A stretch of 62,283 nucleotides of DNA from Oceanospirillaceae bacterium (GTDB lineage: Bacteria; Pseudomonadota; Gammaproteobacteria; Pseudomonadales; Balneatricaceae): the NCBI GenBank assembly GCA_013373085.1, contig JABXIM010000023.1, forward strand, positions 1-62,283. Reading direction: 5' to 3'. Shown one piece after another: positions 18,879 to 32,237 of this stretch (position 1 is its first letter; each line of letters starts with the position of its first letter). Both the position numbers and the translations under genes were made by a program. The notes beneath the pieces were generated by a model that worked only from the letters and a program-made list of their open reading frames with translations, ran no database searches and was not told the DNA's origin.

Positions 18879-20504
18879 TCAGCGGGGCGCGGCGATCAGC
18901 ACGCCGTATGCCGGCAGCTCAATGCCGCCCGGGCACAGGCTGCCGGCATTGAACGCCGCCGGCAGTTTCAGAGCCTGCCAGTCGCCGCCCAGATCCTGCC
19001 GGGTCGGGGTAGACCCGAGGTTGAATGCCACCAGCAGTCGCTCGTTGCCGTAATTGCGCTCGAAGGCCAGCACGTCGCCATCGGTGTCCAGCATCCGGAT
19101 GTCGCCACGGACCAGCGCCGGGTGCTCGCGGCGCCAGGCCATGAAGCGGCGGTAGCTGTTCAGTACCGAGGTCTCGTCAGCCTGCTGTTCGCTGACGGCC
19201 CGCTCGTGGTGTTCAGGCGGCACCGGCAGCCAGGGTTTGACGTCGCTGAATCCGGCATTGGGCACGCCTGACTGCCACGGATGCGGGGTGCGGCAGCCGT
19301 CGCGGCCCTTGAATTCCGGCCAGAACGTGATGCCGTACGGGTCGACCAGATCCTCGTAGGCCAGCTGGGCCTCGGTGAGTCCCAGTTCCTCGCCCTGGTA
19401 GACGCAGAGGCTGCCGCGCAGCGACAGCAGCAGCGCCATCAGCTGGCGCGCCTGAGCAACCGGTGCGCCGGCGTCGCCCCAGCGGCTCATGACGCGCTCG
19501 ACGTCGTGGTTGCCGATCGACCAGCAGGGCCAGCCGTCATCCATTGACTGTTCGATGGTATTGACGGTGTGACGGATGAATTCGGCGCTGCGCTGCTCGG
19601 TCAGCAGGTCGAACGAGTAGGCCATGTGCAGCTTGTCGCCGCCCGAGGTGTAGTCGGCCATGGTCTGCAGGGAACGGTCGCAACCGACCTCGCCGACGCT
19701 GGTGGTGCCGGGATAACGGTCGAGCAGGGCGCGCAGCTTGCGCAGGAATTCCAGATTTTCCGGCCGCGTCTTGTCGTACAGGTGGCTCTGGAAGGCGTAC
19801 GGGTTGTCCAGGCGCACGCCGATGCCGCCCTGGCGCGCGGCGTCGTTCGGCGGATTGTCCCGCAGCAGGGCGTCGTGGTAGTAGAAATTGGCGGTATCGA
19901 GACGGAAACCGTCGACACCGCGCTCGAGCCAGAATTCGACGTCGGACAGTACCTGGTCGACCACCTCCGGATTATGGAAGTTGAGGTCGGGCTGGCTGCT
20001 GAGGAAATTGTGCAGGTAGTACTGCCGGCGACGGCTGTCCCAGGTCCAGGCCGAACCGCCGAATACCGATAGCCAGTTGGTCGGCGGCGTGCCGTCGGGA
20101 CGCGGGTCGGCCCAGACGTACCAGTCGGCGCGGGCGTTGTCCCGGCTCTGCCGGCTCTCGCGGAACCACTCGTGCTGGTCCGAGGTGTGGCTCAGCACCT
20201 GGTCGACGATGACCTTGAGGCCGAGTGCGTGGGCACGCTCGATGAGTCGGTCGAAATCCTCCAGGGCGCCGAACAGCGGATCGACATCGCGGTAGTCCGA
20301 CACGTCGTAGCCGAAGTCTTTCATCGGCGAGCGGAAGAAGGGCGAAAGCCAGATCGCGTCGACATTGAGCGACGCGACATAGTCGAGTTTCTCGGTGATG
20401 CCCGGCAGGTCGCCGATGCCGTCTCCGTTGCTGTCGAAAAAGCTGCGTGGGTAGATCTGGTAGATTACCGCACCGCGCCACCAGTCGGGGTCTTTATGGA
20501 TCAT
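18879..20504 (-). CDS. Alpha-glucosidase, glycoside hydrolase family 13 (maltase)
   Basis: Cytoplasmic maltase that releases glucose from maltose and short maltodextrins. It is 541 aa with no signal peptide. The (beta/alpha)8 barrel carries the GH13 catalytic residues: nucleophile Asp in GFRLDTANF (about 202), acid/base Glu in SVGEVG (about 271) and Asp in NHDVER (about 333). The block DQVLSHTSDQHEWFRES is typical of the GH13 subgroup that includes the Halomonas alpha-glucosidase. It is first in an agl-malK transcription unit with MalT boxes upstream. The window contains no malP, malQ or malZ, so this enzyme probably replaces the amylomaltase route. Confidence 0.93.
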   Translation of the reverse strand: MIHKDPDWWRGAVIYQIYPRSFFDSNGDGIGDLPGITEKLDYVASLNVDAIWLSPFFRSPMKDFGYDVSDYRDVDPLFGALEDFDRLIERAHALGLKVIVDQVLSHTSDQHEWFRESRQSRDNARADWYVWADPRPDGTPPTNWLSVFGGSAWTWDSRRRQYYLHNFLSSQPDLNFHNPEVVDQVLSDVEFWLERGVDGFRLDTANFYYHDALLRDNPPNDAARQGGIGVRLDNPYAFQSHLYDKTRPENLEFLRKLRALLDRYPGTTSVGEVGCDRSLQTMADYTSGGDKLHMAYSFDLLTEQRSAEFIRHTVNTIEQSMDDGWPCWSIGNHDVERVMSRWGDAGAPVAQARQLMALLLSLRGSLCVYQGEELGLTEAQLAYEDLVDPYGITFWPEFKGRDGCRTPHPWQSGVPNAGFSDVKPWLPVPPEHHERAVSEQQADETSVLNSYRRFMAWRREHPALVRGDIRMLDTDGDVLAFERNYGNERLLVAFNLGSTPTRQDLGGDWQALKLPAAFNAGSLCPGGIELPAYGVLIAAPR

Positions 20505-20568
20505 GATTGTTATTACTCCGTTGGAGCCTCGGTTTTACACTCATGATCAGGGTTCGAGCCCGGTGCCA

Positions 20569-20625
20569 CATCCTCCCCGCGCCGGCTTTCGGGGGCGTAC
20601 GGGGATGAGGATGGCGGGGAGGAGG
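20569..20625 (-). promoter_or_regulatory. Three MalT boxes upstream of the alpha-glucosidase gene
   Basis: Minus-strand GGGGAGGATG (20569-20578), plus-strand GGGGATGAGG (20601-20610) and plus-strand GGGGAGGAGG (20616-20625). The latter two match the consensus GGGGA(T/G)GAGG exactly. They fill the 135-nt gap between the malT stop and the agl start, so they are best assigned to agl-malK. The arrangement of paired boxes plus one proximal inverted box is like Escherichia coli mal promoters. Confidence 0.72.
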
Positions 20626-20639
20626 AGGTGGAAAGGCCT

Positions 20640-23366
20640 CTACTCCCCCTGGATCTTGGCCAGCAGGTCCGACGCCAGGTCGATCGCCTCGGTTCGATTG
20701 GCGACGCCGAGTTTCTGGTACAGGCTGCGGATATGGGTCTTGATGGTGGTCGGGGCGACGTTCAGCTGAGCGGCGATCTGCTCGTTCGACAGGCCGCCGT
20801 GTATCAGGCTCAGGACCTGCCATTCGCGCTTGGTCAGCGGTGAGGTGCGGATCAGCTCCGGGACGTCCGGACGGTTGATGATGTCCTGGATGATGGCTTC
20901 GTCGAGGGTGATGCGGATGGCGCGGCTGAACTGTCGCTGCTGCTGGCTGAGCCCGATCAGGCGTTCGCAGCGCTGCCGTTCGAGATCGCCCAGCGGGCGT
21001 TCCGCCATCACCGCCTTGAGCATCACGATCAGGGGCTTGCCGAGGCGCAGGAAGCTGCTGATGGCGCCGGTGGTCGTCGCCAGTTCAAGCGCCCGCTGCA
21101 GGTGGTCGAGCGCGGTTTCCCGCTGCTGCCGGTTCCAGTTCAGCAGCGCCAGGTAGATGTGGTCGCGGTTCTGGTCGAGTACCAGACCGCAACGTTGCGC
21201 CTCGCGCAGGTTGTCGCTGAGCAGGCCGTCGGCTTCGTCGAAGCGTCCCAGCATCAGCAGGGCGCGGGCATGATTGCGGGCATTGCACTGCGCGAAGTGG
21301 TTGGTCGCGGGCCGCAGCGCCGGCGCGTCGTCCAGCCAGCGCGCCAGGCTGTCGTTGTCCTGGGTCTCCTCCCAATAGGTGATCAGCATGGCCTGGGCAT
21401 TGGCGATCCAGTCGAGGTGGTAGTCCCAGCGCGCCAGCAGTTTCTGCATGCGCTGAATGTAGTCGGCGCAGAGGTTCTGCCGCCCCTGGCTGTGGGCGAC
21501 CTTGGCCAGCAGCGTATAGCACTGCAGGAACCAGCGCTCGCCCTGGGGTTCAAGGATTTCCAGCCCTTTCAGGGCGCACTGCTCGGTCGCCTCCAGGTGA
21601 TGCCATTCCCACATCACCTGGCCACGGATACGGTACAGGAAGTCCAGTAACGGATTGGACGGCAGGCGGCTGCTCTCGGCGTAACTCAGGGCGCGCTCCT
21701 GCAGGTTGTAGGCCTGCTGCAGGTGACCCCTGGCGATGGCGATCTCGGACTGCTGGTTGAGTGTCCACAGCACCAACTGCGATGCCTGCTGGGAACGGGC
21801 CTGTTGCTCGGTTTCGGCCATCCGGCGCTGGGCTTCCTCGAGCTGTCCGCGGACGAACTGGACCTCGCCCAGCACCGACTGTGCGGTGGTGCGGGAACTG
21901 CGCATGTGCTCCGGGTCCAGCGACAGCGCCTTTTCGGCCAGTTCGATGGCGAGGTCGGTGTCGCCGACGTTCATCGCCAGCTGGGCGCGAATGGCGCTGA
22001 AGTCCCCCTGCAGAGCCTGCCATTCGTCGTCGTTGTAAATGGGTTGCAGTGTCTGCTCCGCCTTGCTCAGCCACTCCTCGGCCTCGTCGATACGGAACTG
22101 GCTCTGGGCGACCCAGGCGCTGAGCAGCGTCAGCACCGGCTGGCGGTGGATGCTGGTGGAACTGAGACGCTGCAGGCACTGCTGCAGCAGCGGCAGCTGA
22201 CCTTCGCTGAGCATCTGCTTGCCGTAGCGCAGCAGCAGCGCCAGCAGGCGTGACTCTTCGTTGGCGGCAAGGGCGTGGCGCAGCGCGCTGAACGGGGCGT
22301 CCAGGTCCAGCCAGGCGTCGCTCGCGCGCAGATGCAGCTGTGCAATCTGGTTCGGATGCCGCTGTTTCAGTAACAGTTGCAGTCCCCGGGCGATCAGTGC
22401 CTGGTAACGGTACCAGCCAGGGGTATCGTCGCACGGCAGCAGAAACAGGCCCTCGCGCTGTAGCGTCGCCAGCAGCGTCGCGGCTTCCTCCTGACCGCTC
22501 ACCCGGGCGGCGAGGTCGGTATCGAAGCGCTCGAGAATGCAGGTGGCGAAAAGAAACCGGCACAGAGCCTCCGGCAACGTCGCCAGAACCTCTTCGGCGA
22601 TATAGTCGAGAATATGGTTCTGGCCATTCTGCAGCGCGTCGATAAAGGCCTCGAGCAGCGCCGGGCTCTGGCTGTTAAGACAGGCCAGCTGCAGCGCCGA
22701 GGCCCAGCCCTCGGTACGTCGGTTGAGGCGCTCGATCTGCTCCCGGCTGACCTGAAACGGCAGCTGCCGCGTGACCAGGTCGGCAGTTTCGTCGTTGTCG
22801 AACGCGAGCTCTTCGCTGTCGATCTCGATCAGGCGGCGCTTGACGCGCAACTCCGCGACGCCGAACTGCGGTTGGCTGCGGCTGAGCACCGCCACACTCA
22901 GATAAGGAGGCAGATGGCGCAGCAGCATCCGTACCGCGTCGTCGATACGCGGGTCGCGGATATGGTGGTAGTCGTCCAGCACCAGCAGCAGAGGCTCCTG
23001 CTGCTCCGGCAGCGCATTGAGCAGATCGATCATCATGGCGCCAGCGTCTTCGGCGAGCGTCGGCGACGCCGGCGGCAGCGACAACTTTTCGCGCAGGCCG
23101 TCGCCAAGATAGCGCATGAAGGCCTCGGCCTGGTTGTCGGTCGCATCGAGGTTGTACCAGAGGGCGTCGAGCCCCTCGCGCTGGCTCCAGCCATTGATCA
23201 GCGTCGTCTTGCCATAGCCGGCCGGCGCTCTGACCAGAATCAGGCGGCCCTCCAGCGGTTCCTGAAGACGGTCTTCCAGGCGGGGGCGGGCGAGGTTGTC
23301 TTCCGGCAGCGGCGGGCAGCGCAGTTTGCGGGCTATTTTCAGCTGTGGGGCGACGGGAGCGGTCAT
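20640..23366 (-). CDS. malT: Maltose regulon transcriptional activator MalT
   Basis: ATP- and maltotriose-dependent activator of the maltose genes, a STAND-class LuxR-type regulator. It is 908 aa (Escherichia coli MalT is 901). The N-terminal NTPase domain has Walker A RAPAGYGKTTLI at about 46-57 and Walker B LLLVLDDYHHI near 130. A long helical-repeat (TPR-like) sensor region follows. The C-terminal LuxR HTH is LTKREWQVLSLIHGGLSNEQ onward (about 843-900). It is transcribed towards agl. The MalT boxes lie just past its stop codon. Its 5' side is divergent to pgm. Confidence 0.95.
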   Translation of the reverse strand: MTAPVAPQLKIARKLRCPPLPEDNLARPRLEDRLQEPLEGRLILVRAPAGYGKTTLINGWSQREGLDALWYNLDATDNQAEAFMRYLGDGLREKLSLPPASPTLAEDAGAMMIDLLNALPEQQEPLLLVLDDYHHIRDPRIDDAVRMLLRHLPPYLSVAVLSRSQPQFGVAELRVKRRLIEIDSEELAFDNDETADLVTRQLPFQVSREQIERLNRRTEGWASALQLACLNSQSPALLEAFIDALQNGQNHILDYIAEEVLATLPEALCRFLFATCILERFDTDLAARVSGQEEAATLLATLQREGLFLLPCDDTPGWYRYQALIARGLQLLLKQRHPNQIAQLHLRASDAWLDLDAPFSALRHALAANEESRLLALLLRYGKQMLSEGQLPLLQQCLQRLSSTSIHRQPVLTLLSAWVAQSQFRIDEAEEWLSKAEQTLQPIYNDDEWQALQGDFSAIRAQLAMNVGDTDLAIELAEKALSLDPEHMRSSRTTAQSVLGEVQFVRGQLEEAQRRMAETEQQARSQQASQLVLWTLNQQSEIAIARGHLQQAYNLQERALSYAESSRLPSNPLLDFLYRIRGQVMWEWHHLEATEQCALKGLEILEPQGERWFLQCYTLLAKVAHSQGRQNLCADYIQRMQKLLARWDYHLDWIANAQAMLITYWEETQDNDSLARWLDDAPALRPATNHFAQCNARNHARALLMLGRFDEADGLLSDNLREAQRCGLVLDQNRDHIYLALLNWNRQQRETALDHLQRALELATTTGAISSFLRLGKPLIVMLKAVMAERPLGDLERQRCERLIGLSQQQRQFSRAIRITLDEAIIQDIINRPDVPELIRTSPLTKREWQVLSLIHGGLSNEQIAAQLNVAPTTIKTHIRSLYQKLGVANRTEAIDLASDLLAKIQGE

Positions 23367-23619
23367 CGGCTGTATATCTTTATCGTTGTCGGTAAGGGCT
23401 GTGCTGCAGGTAGTTTACAGCGGATGACGCCGCATTGGGCACCCTGGTGCGGAGATCGTGCTGGGTTGTCGGCCCGGCAATGTTATTATCGTCCAGGCCT
23501 GTTTCATACATGGTCGTTGTGTTTTTGATCATGAGCAGGACCGGGAAAATGGATTTAGTGATCACGGATCAGGGTGTTGTGTCGCTTACCGGGCCATGAG
23601 GGTTCAGGGTAACGGCTGA

Positions 23620-25290
<1,671 letters not shown>

Positions 25291-25600
25291 GCGGCGATCG
25301 CGGGCGGCTGCCGTAGCGCAGCGACTGGCGCCTCGATTGATGCCTGAAACGTTGGCCAAACCCTGGGAATGTTTCGCGACGCCATTAAGCGTCGCGGGCA
25401 TGATCGGGGTTTTTCGTATAGCGGGATGGGTGAAGCGACGCCGGGTACGTGGCGTGCGGACTGACCCGGCCAGAGTGTCGTGCAATCCATCTTGAGATAT
25501 CAGTTCCGTAACCGAGTAGCCGGATTGGTTGATGGGTTACGCCACCCCAAGCGTGTTGTTGGCCGACAGCATGATGTCGATGCGGCTCCACCCATCCTAC
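25291..25600 (-). repeat. Dispersed GTAGGATGGG-type repeat, copy B, in a long intergenic gap
   Basis: On the minus strand GTAGGATGGGTGGAGC starts at 25600 and closes with GTAACCCATC (25531-25540). A second, plus-strand partial copy (GGGATGGGTGAAGCGACG, 25423-25440) lies beside it. The repeat is just past the pyk terminator. The gap between pgm and pyk is 497 nt (25291-25787) and contains this repeat, the terminator at 25625-25668 and a GGGGCGCC hairpin at 25765-25783. I see no gene in it. Confidence 0.65.
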
Positions 25601-25624
25601 GGTTCTGGCGATGCGGGATTGGAA

Positions 25625-25668
25625 ACAAAAAAAAGCGGGCAGCCGGGGGAATCCATCCGGCGCCCGCG
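25625..25668 (-). terminator. Intrinsic terminator for pyk
   Basis: Read on the minus strand, GCGGGCGCCGG and CCGGCTGCCCGC pair around an A/T-rich loop and are followed by TTTTTTTT (25627-25634). It lies 120 nt after the pyk stop. Confidence 0.75.
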
Positions 25669-25764
25669 TGAAAGACCCTGTGTCCGTGAACCCTAAAAGT
25701 GCAACCAATTAAGAGCCTGTTTGAACCAGACCGGACTAAGGGCCACTCCGAGGAGAGTGGGGGA

Positions 25765-25783
25765 GGGGCGCCGTCGGCGCCCC
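25765..25783 (-). other. GC-rich hairpin directly after pyk
   Basis: GGGGCGCC (25765-25772) and GGCGCCCC (25776-25783) make an 8-bp stem with a 3-nt loop, 4 nt past the pyk stop codon. There is no U-tract, so it may protect the mRNA 3' end ahead of the true terminator. Confidence 0.5.
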
Positions 25784-25787
25784 GTAT

Positions 25788-27236
25788 TCAGGGAATCTGC
25801 TGACCGACGGTCACCACCTTGAGGGTATTGGTGCCCCCCTGGGCGTTGATGTAGTCGCCCTTGGTGATGATGACCCGGTCACCGTCGTTGACGATGCCGC
25901 GTGCCTTCAGCTCGTCGACCGCGCGCTGGTTGATCTCGTTCGGTGCGATCTCCTCGCTGTAGAACGGAATCGTCTGCACGCCGCGATACAGTGCAACCCG
26001 GTTCTGGGTATCCTCGCGCCGGGACAGTGCGAAGATCGGCAGCGGCGAGCGGATGCGGGACATCCACAGCGGTGTCTTGCCGGACTCGGTCATGCAGATG
26101 ATCGCGGCGACGCCCTCCAGATGGTTGGCGGCGTACATGGCGCTCAACGCGATGGTTTCGTCGATTTCCGCGAAGCTCTCGTTGATACGGTGTTTCGAAC
26201 GGTGCGTGATGGGGTGGCGCTCGGCGCCCATGCAGACCCGCGACATCGCCTTGACGGTTTCGATCGGGTAGTCGCCGGCGGCGGTTTCAGCCGACAGCAT
26301 GACCGCGTCGGTATAGTCCATAACGGCATTGGCGACGTCGGACACCTCGGCACGGGTCGGCATCGGGCTGTTGATCATCGACTCCATCATCTGGGTCGCG
26401 GTGATCACCACCTTGTTGAGACTGCGCGCGCGGCTGATGATGTGCTTCTGCACCGCCACCAGTTCGGCATCGCCGATCTCCACCGCCAGGTCGCCACGGG
26501 CCACCATCACGCCTTCGGAGGCGCGGATGATGCCGTCGAGCACCTCGTCGTCGGCAACGGTTTCGGCGCGTTCGATCTTGGCAATCAGGCCGGCCTTGGA
26601 ACCGGTCGCTTCCAGCAGGCGGCGGGCCTCGTCCATGTCGGCGGCGTCACGCGGGAAGGAGACCGCGACGTAGTCGACACCGATGTCGGCTGCGACCTTG
26701 ATATCCTCGCGGTCCTTGTCGGTCAGGGCTTTGGCGGAAAGGCCGCCGCCCAGGCGGTTGATGCCCTTGTTGTTGGACAGCGGTCCTGCGACCAGCACTT
26801 CAGTCTCGACACGTTGTGCCTTGACCTCGGTGACCTTGAGTTCGACCCGGCCATCGTCCAGCAGCAGGATGTCGCCGGGACGGGCATCGCGGAACAGTGC
26901 CTCGTAGTCGAGGCCGACCTGTGTCTCGTCGCCAGCGTCCTTGTCGAGGCTGGCGTCGAGGGCGAAGGCCTGCCCCTGTTTCAGCATGACTTTGTTATCG
27001 CGAAAGCGCGAGATGCGGATCTTCGGTCCCTGCAGGTCGCCGAGAATGGCGACGAAACGGCCGTGCTTGCGGCTGAGTTCGCGCACCAGTTCGGCGCGGG
27101 CACGATGGTCCTCCGCCTCACCGTGGGAAAAGTTGAGCCGCACGACGTCGGCGCCGGCGAGTATCAGCTGCTCGAGCATCTCGGGGCTGCTGGTGGCGGG
27201 TCCCAGGGTGGCGACGATCTTGGTTCGGCGTAGCAT
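25788..27236 (-). CDS. pyk: Pyruvate kinase (PykA type)
   Basis: Converts phosphoenolpyruvate and ADP to pyruvate and ATP. It is 482 aa starting [19 protein letters not shown]. The signature [10 protein letters not shown] (catalytic Lys) and [12 protein letters not shown] with the Mg-binding residues are present, followed by [11 protein letters not shown]. The block [17 protein letters not shown] points to the PykA (type II, AMP-activated) group and not PykF. The start at 27236 is chosen for AAGGAG at a good distance; the frame extends further upstream only by overlapping gap. It lies 41 nt downstream of gap. Confidence 0.94.
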   Translation of the reverse strand: MLRRTKIVATLGPATSSPEMLEQLILAGADVVRLNFSHGEAEDHRARAELVRELSRKHGRFVAILGDLQGPKIRISRFRDNKVMLKQGQAFALDASLDKDAGDETQVGLDYEALFRDARPGDILLLDDGRVELKVTEVKAQRVETEVLVAGPLSNNKGINRLGGGLSAKALTDKDREDIKVAADIGVDYVAVSFPRDAADMDEARRLLEATGSKAGLIAKIERAETVADDEVLDGIIRASEGVMVARGDLAVEIGDAELVAVQKHIISRARSLNKVVITATQMMESMINSPMPTRAEVSDVANAVMDYTDAVMLSAETAAGDYPIETVKAMSRVCMGAERHPITHRSKHRINESFAEIDETIALSAMYAANHLEGVAAIICMTESGKTPLWMSRIRSPLPIFALSRREDTQNRVALYRGVQTIPFYSEEIAPNEINQRAVDELKARGIVNDGDRVIITKGDYINAQGGTNTLKVVTVGQQIP

Positions 27237-27277
27237 TGATAGCGCTCCTTCGGCCTTACATTCGGAATGGCGCCGGT

Positions 27278-28282
27278 TCAGACCGGCGCGTTGATCAGGG
27301 CCAGGGTGTTGTCGAGCATGCGGTTGGAGAAGCCCCACTCGTTGTCGTACCAGGCCATGACCTTGACCAGCCGGCCGGAGACCTTGGTCTGGGTGGCATC
27401 GAAGGTGGACGAGAGCACGCAGTGGTTGAAGTCGACCGACACCAGTGGCAATTCATTGTACCCCAGCACCGGTGACGACTCGGCGGCTGCTTTCAGCATG
27501 TTGTTCACTTCCTCGACCGTGGTGTCGCGTTCGGCGATAAAAGACAGGTCTACGAGGGACACGTTGATGGTCGGAACACGCACCGCCATGCCATCGAACT
27601 TGCCGGCCAGTTCCGGCAGCACCAGGCCGACCGCGGCGGCGGCGCCGGTTTTGGTCGGGATCATCGACTGGGTGGCCGAACGGGCGCGGTACAGGTCGCT
27701 GTGATAGACGTCAGACAGGTTCTGGTCGTTGGTATAGGCATGGATGGTGGTCATCAGACCGCTTTCGATGCCGATTTCCCGCTGCAGCACCTGGGCGACC
27801 GGTGCCAGGCAATTGGTGGTGCAGGAGGCGTTGGATATGATCTGGTGCGACTGACGCAGGCTGCTATCGTTAACTCCATAGACGACGGTGGCATCGACGT
27901 CCTTGCCGGGGGCCGAGATGATCACCTTGCGGGCGCCGGCCGCGAGGTGGGCGGCGGCCTTGTCGCGGCTGGTGAAGAGGCCGGTGCATTCGTAAACGAC
28001 GTCGACGCCCAGTGTGTTCCAGGGCAGTTCGGCCGGGTTGCGCAGCGACGTGGTGACAATGCGGTCGCCGTTAACGGTCATGGATTCGGCGTCGTGTTCG
28101 ACAGAGCCTGCAAACTGACCGTGGACGCTGTCGTACTTGAACAGGTGTGCATTGATGGCGGCGTCGCCTAGGTCATTGATGGCTACGACCTGGATACTGT
28201 CGCGGTAAGCGTTTTCGTAGAGTGCGCGCAGGACATTGCGGCCGATGCGGCCAAAACCGTTGATAGCAACCCGAATGGTCAT
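27278..28282 (-). CDS. gap: Glyceraldehyde-3-phosphate dehydrogenase, type I
   Basis: Oxidises and phosphorylates glyceraldehyde-3-phosphate with NAD(P). It is 334 aa starting [16 protein letters not shown], with the catalytic Cys in [12 protein letters not shown] near residue 151 and the His in the IHAYTNDQ block. The N-terminal NDLGDA keeps the Asp that favours NAD. I chose the ATG at 28282, with AGAGG upstream; longer frames enter the AT-rich promoter. It is divergent from edd with HexR-like sites between them, the arrangement known for the ED-linked gap of Pseudomonas. Confidence 0.95.
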   Translation of the reverse strand: MTIRVAINGFGRIGRNVLRALYENAYRDSIQVVAINDLGDAAINAHLFKYDSVHGQFAGSVEHDAESMTVNGDRIVTTSLRNPAELPWNTLGVDVVYECTGLFTSRDKAAAHLAAGARKVIISAPGKDVDATVVYGVNDSSLRQSHQIISNASCTTNCLAPVAQVLQREIGIESGLMTTIHAYTNDQNLSDVYHSDLYRARSATQSMIPTKTGAAAAVGLVLPELAGKFDGMAVRVPTINVSLVDLSFIAERDTTVEEVNNMLKAAAESSPVLGYNELPLVSVDFNHCVLSSTFDATQTKVSGRLVKVMAWYDNEWGFSNRMLDNTLALINAPV

Positions 28283-28320
28283 GTAATACCTCTGTCTTTG
28301 TCGTCGCTGTGATTTATTTT

Positions 28321-28386
28321 TTGTAAAACTTACGAGAAAAATGTAAAAAAGGCAAACATTCTTTTTGTAAATTGGTAAACTTACAA
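28321..28386. promoter_or_regulatory. Putative HexR operators between gap and edd
   Basis: TTGTAAAACTTACGA (28321-28335), TTGTAAATTGGTAAA (28365-28379) and TTGGTAAACTTACAA (28372-28386) resemble the HexR site TTGT-N7-ACAA described in Pseudomonas. They lie in an AT-rich island that contrasts with the GC-rich surroundings, between the divergent starts. Confidence 0.6.
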
Positions 28387-28479
28387 AAAAATATGACAGG
28401 GCTGTCATCTATATGCGCGCGGGGCTTCTGATCCCGCCGCGGATGAAGGTTCTACCAACAACAAGCACGAGGAGTTGCC

Positions 28480-30305
<1,826 letters not shown>

Positions 30306-30306
<1 letters not shown>

Positions 30307-31268
30307 TGAACGATTTTGCCCTGGTCGGCGATATCGGTGGCACCAACGCGCGCCTGGCACTGGTCAGGCCCGGGTCGGTGCAGCTGGAAACCGTACGGAC
30401 TTTGGCCTGCGCGGATTACGAGAACCTCGACGCGGCCTGTTTCGCCTATCTGGCGGAGGCCGGCGTCACCGGCGTCGACCGGGCCTGCCTCGCCTTCGCC
30501 TGCCCGGTGCAGGATGAGTGGATCCGCATGACCAACAACCACTGGGCCTTTCATCGGCAGGAAATGCAGCAGCAGTTGGGCCTGTCCCAGCTGAGGCTGC
30601 TCAACGACTTCACCGCGATGGCGCTCGGCATGCTGCATACCGATGCGTCCGATCTGCATCCCGTGGGTGGCGGCGAGAGCCTCGAGGGGGCTCCCCGTCT
30701 GGTGATCGGTCCGGGTACCGGTCTCGGCGTGTCGGCGCTGGTGCCGGCCGGAGAGGAGTGGATTCCGCTGGCCACCGAAGGCGGCCACGTCGGCTTCGCG
30801 CCGACCGATGAAGTCGAGGTATCGGTCTGGCGTCATCTCAAGGAGCGTTACGGTCGGGTTTCGGTCGAGCGTATCCTCTGTGGCCAGGGACTTGTCGATC
30901 TGTACCGCGCGCTGGCGGCTTATCATGGGCAGCCGGCACCGTTGACGCAGCCGGCCGAGATCACGGCGGCCGCGCTTGCCGGCGAGGCGCTGGCTGACGA
31001 AACCCTGAGTCGCTTTTGCCGCATTCTCGGCGAACAGGCCGGCGATGCGGTCCTGACCCTCGGCGCCCGTGGCGGCGTCTACCTCTGCGGCGGCATTCTG
31101 CCGCGGGTGCGCGACTATCTCCTGGCCAGCGACTTCCGCAAGGGCTTCGAGTCGAAGGGGCGCTTCGTCGACTATATGCGTCAGGTGCCGGTCTGGCTCT
31201 GCACCGCCGAGATGCCGGGGCTGGTCGGTGCAGCCGCCGGCCTGGAAAATCCGCTGACGGGGGGCTGA
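30306..31268 (+). CDS. glk: Glucokinase
   Basis: Phosphorylates glucose with ATP, so it acts on glucose released by the alpha-glucosidase. It is 320 aa. The phosphate-binding start FALVGDIGGTNARLAL and a second loop LVIGPGTGLGVSAL mark the Escherichia coli-type Glk (no ROK zinc motif). TEGGHVGFAP carries a substrate-binding Glu/His. The ATG at 30306 overlaps the edd TGA by one base, with GGAGG upstream, so the pair is translationally coupled. Confidence 0.95.
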
Positions 31269-31272
31269 GGCA

Positions 31273-32148
31273 ATGAGACAGCAATTGCAGGTGCTGCTGG
31301 ATGCATTGCCGGAGGGTATGCACGAGCAGGTGCTCGAGGATTTCGAGCTGTTGCTGATCAAGGGGCGCTGGGGCGAGCTGGCGCTGGCTCGGCAGGGTGC
31401 CCAGGTGCTCCACTACCGGGCAGCCGGAGCGGCGCCGCTGCTGTGGTTGAGTGACTGCCTCAAGGCGCCGCCGGCGGCGATCCGCGGCGGTGTGCCGCTG
31501 TGCTGGCCCTGGTTCGGCGATCATCCGTCTCAGGCTTCGCAGCCGGCGCACGGGGTTGCCCGGACGGCCCGCTGGGACTGGTCGCTGGACGAGAATGGCG
31601 CCGACGGTGTGACGTTGCGGGCACTGCCCGCGGCGGCGCTGTGGCCGGGGCTCGAAGCGCAGGTGACCGTCCGGGTGCACGAGGGCGCCATCGATATCGT
31701 GCTGGATAGCCGCAATGTCGCGCAGGAGACGGTCGAACTGACCCAGGCGCTGCATACCTATCTGGCGGTCGGCTGGGTTGGCGAGATCGAAGTGCGCGGG
31801 TTGCGCGGCTGCGAGTATCTCGACAAACTGCAGGGGGGTGCCGGGATGCGCCAGGACGGAGAACTGCGTATCGCTTCGGCGCTGGATCGTATCTACCGTC
31901 ACGAGGGTGTCATCGAAGTCCGCGATCCTGTGCTGCAGCGATGCCTGCGGGTGGTAAAGTCCGGCAGCGCTTCAACAGTGGTATGGAACCCTGGCGACGG
32001 AGCGTTGTCCATGGTCGACGTGGGGATGGAGCAGCAGCCGCACTTTATCTGTGTCGAAGCGGCGAATACCGTTCTCGATCCGGTGCGGCTGGCGCCGGGG
32101 GAGCGCAGCCGGCTCGCCACCAGGCTGTCGGCGACTGCGCTGAGCTGA
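31273..32148 (+). CDS. D-hexose-6-phosphate mutarotase (YeaD-like)
   Basis: Interconverts the anomers of glucose-6-phosphate and related sugars. It is 291 aa with the galactose-mutarotase-like beta-sandwich. Blocks IRGGVPLCWPWFGDH, AHGVARTARW, and the later HTYLAV and VVWNPG match the YeaD/aldose-1-epimerase group. The active-site His residues are in GDHP, AHGVAR and LHTYL. The ATG is 4 nt past glk with GAGG just upstream, giving an edd-glk-yeaD-like operon that serves the ED pathway. Confidence 0.9.
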   Translation: MRQQLQVLLDALPEGMHEQVLEDFELLLIKGRWGELALARQGAQVLHYRAAGAAPLLWLSDCLKAPPAAIRGGVPLCWPWFGDHPSQASQPAHGVARTARWDWSLDENGADGVTLRALPAAALWPGLEAQVTVRVHEGAIDIVLDSRNVAQETVELTQALHTYLAVGWVGEIEVRGLRGCEYLDKLQGGAGMRQDGELRIASALDRIYRHEGVIEVRDPVLQRCLRVVKSGSASTVVWNPGDGALSMVDVGMEQQPHFICVEAANTVLDPVRLAPGERSRLATRLSATALS

Positions 32149-32191
32149 AGCCCAGTGCCCGCTCGGGCGCAGTCCGGGAACAATAACAAAC

Positions 32192-32219
32192 GCGACCGGC
32201 CACTTGTTTGGCCGGTCGC
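32192..32219 (+). other. Strong hairpin between the mutarotase and aldo/keto reductase genes
   Basis: GCGACCGGCCA (32192-32202) and TGGCCGGTCGC (32209-32219) form an 11-bp stem with a 6-nt loop. There is no U-tract. It sits 19 nt before the reductase start and so may attenuate transcription or separate the two messages by processing. Confidence 0.55.
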
Positions 32220-32237
32220 TGCATCGAGAGCAGGAAG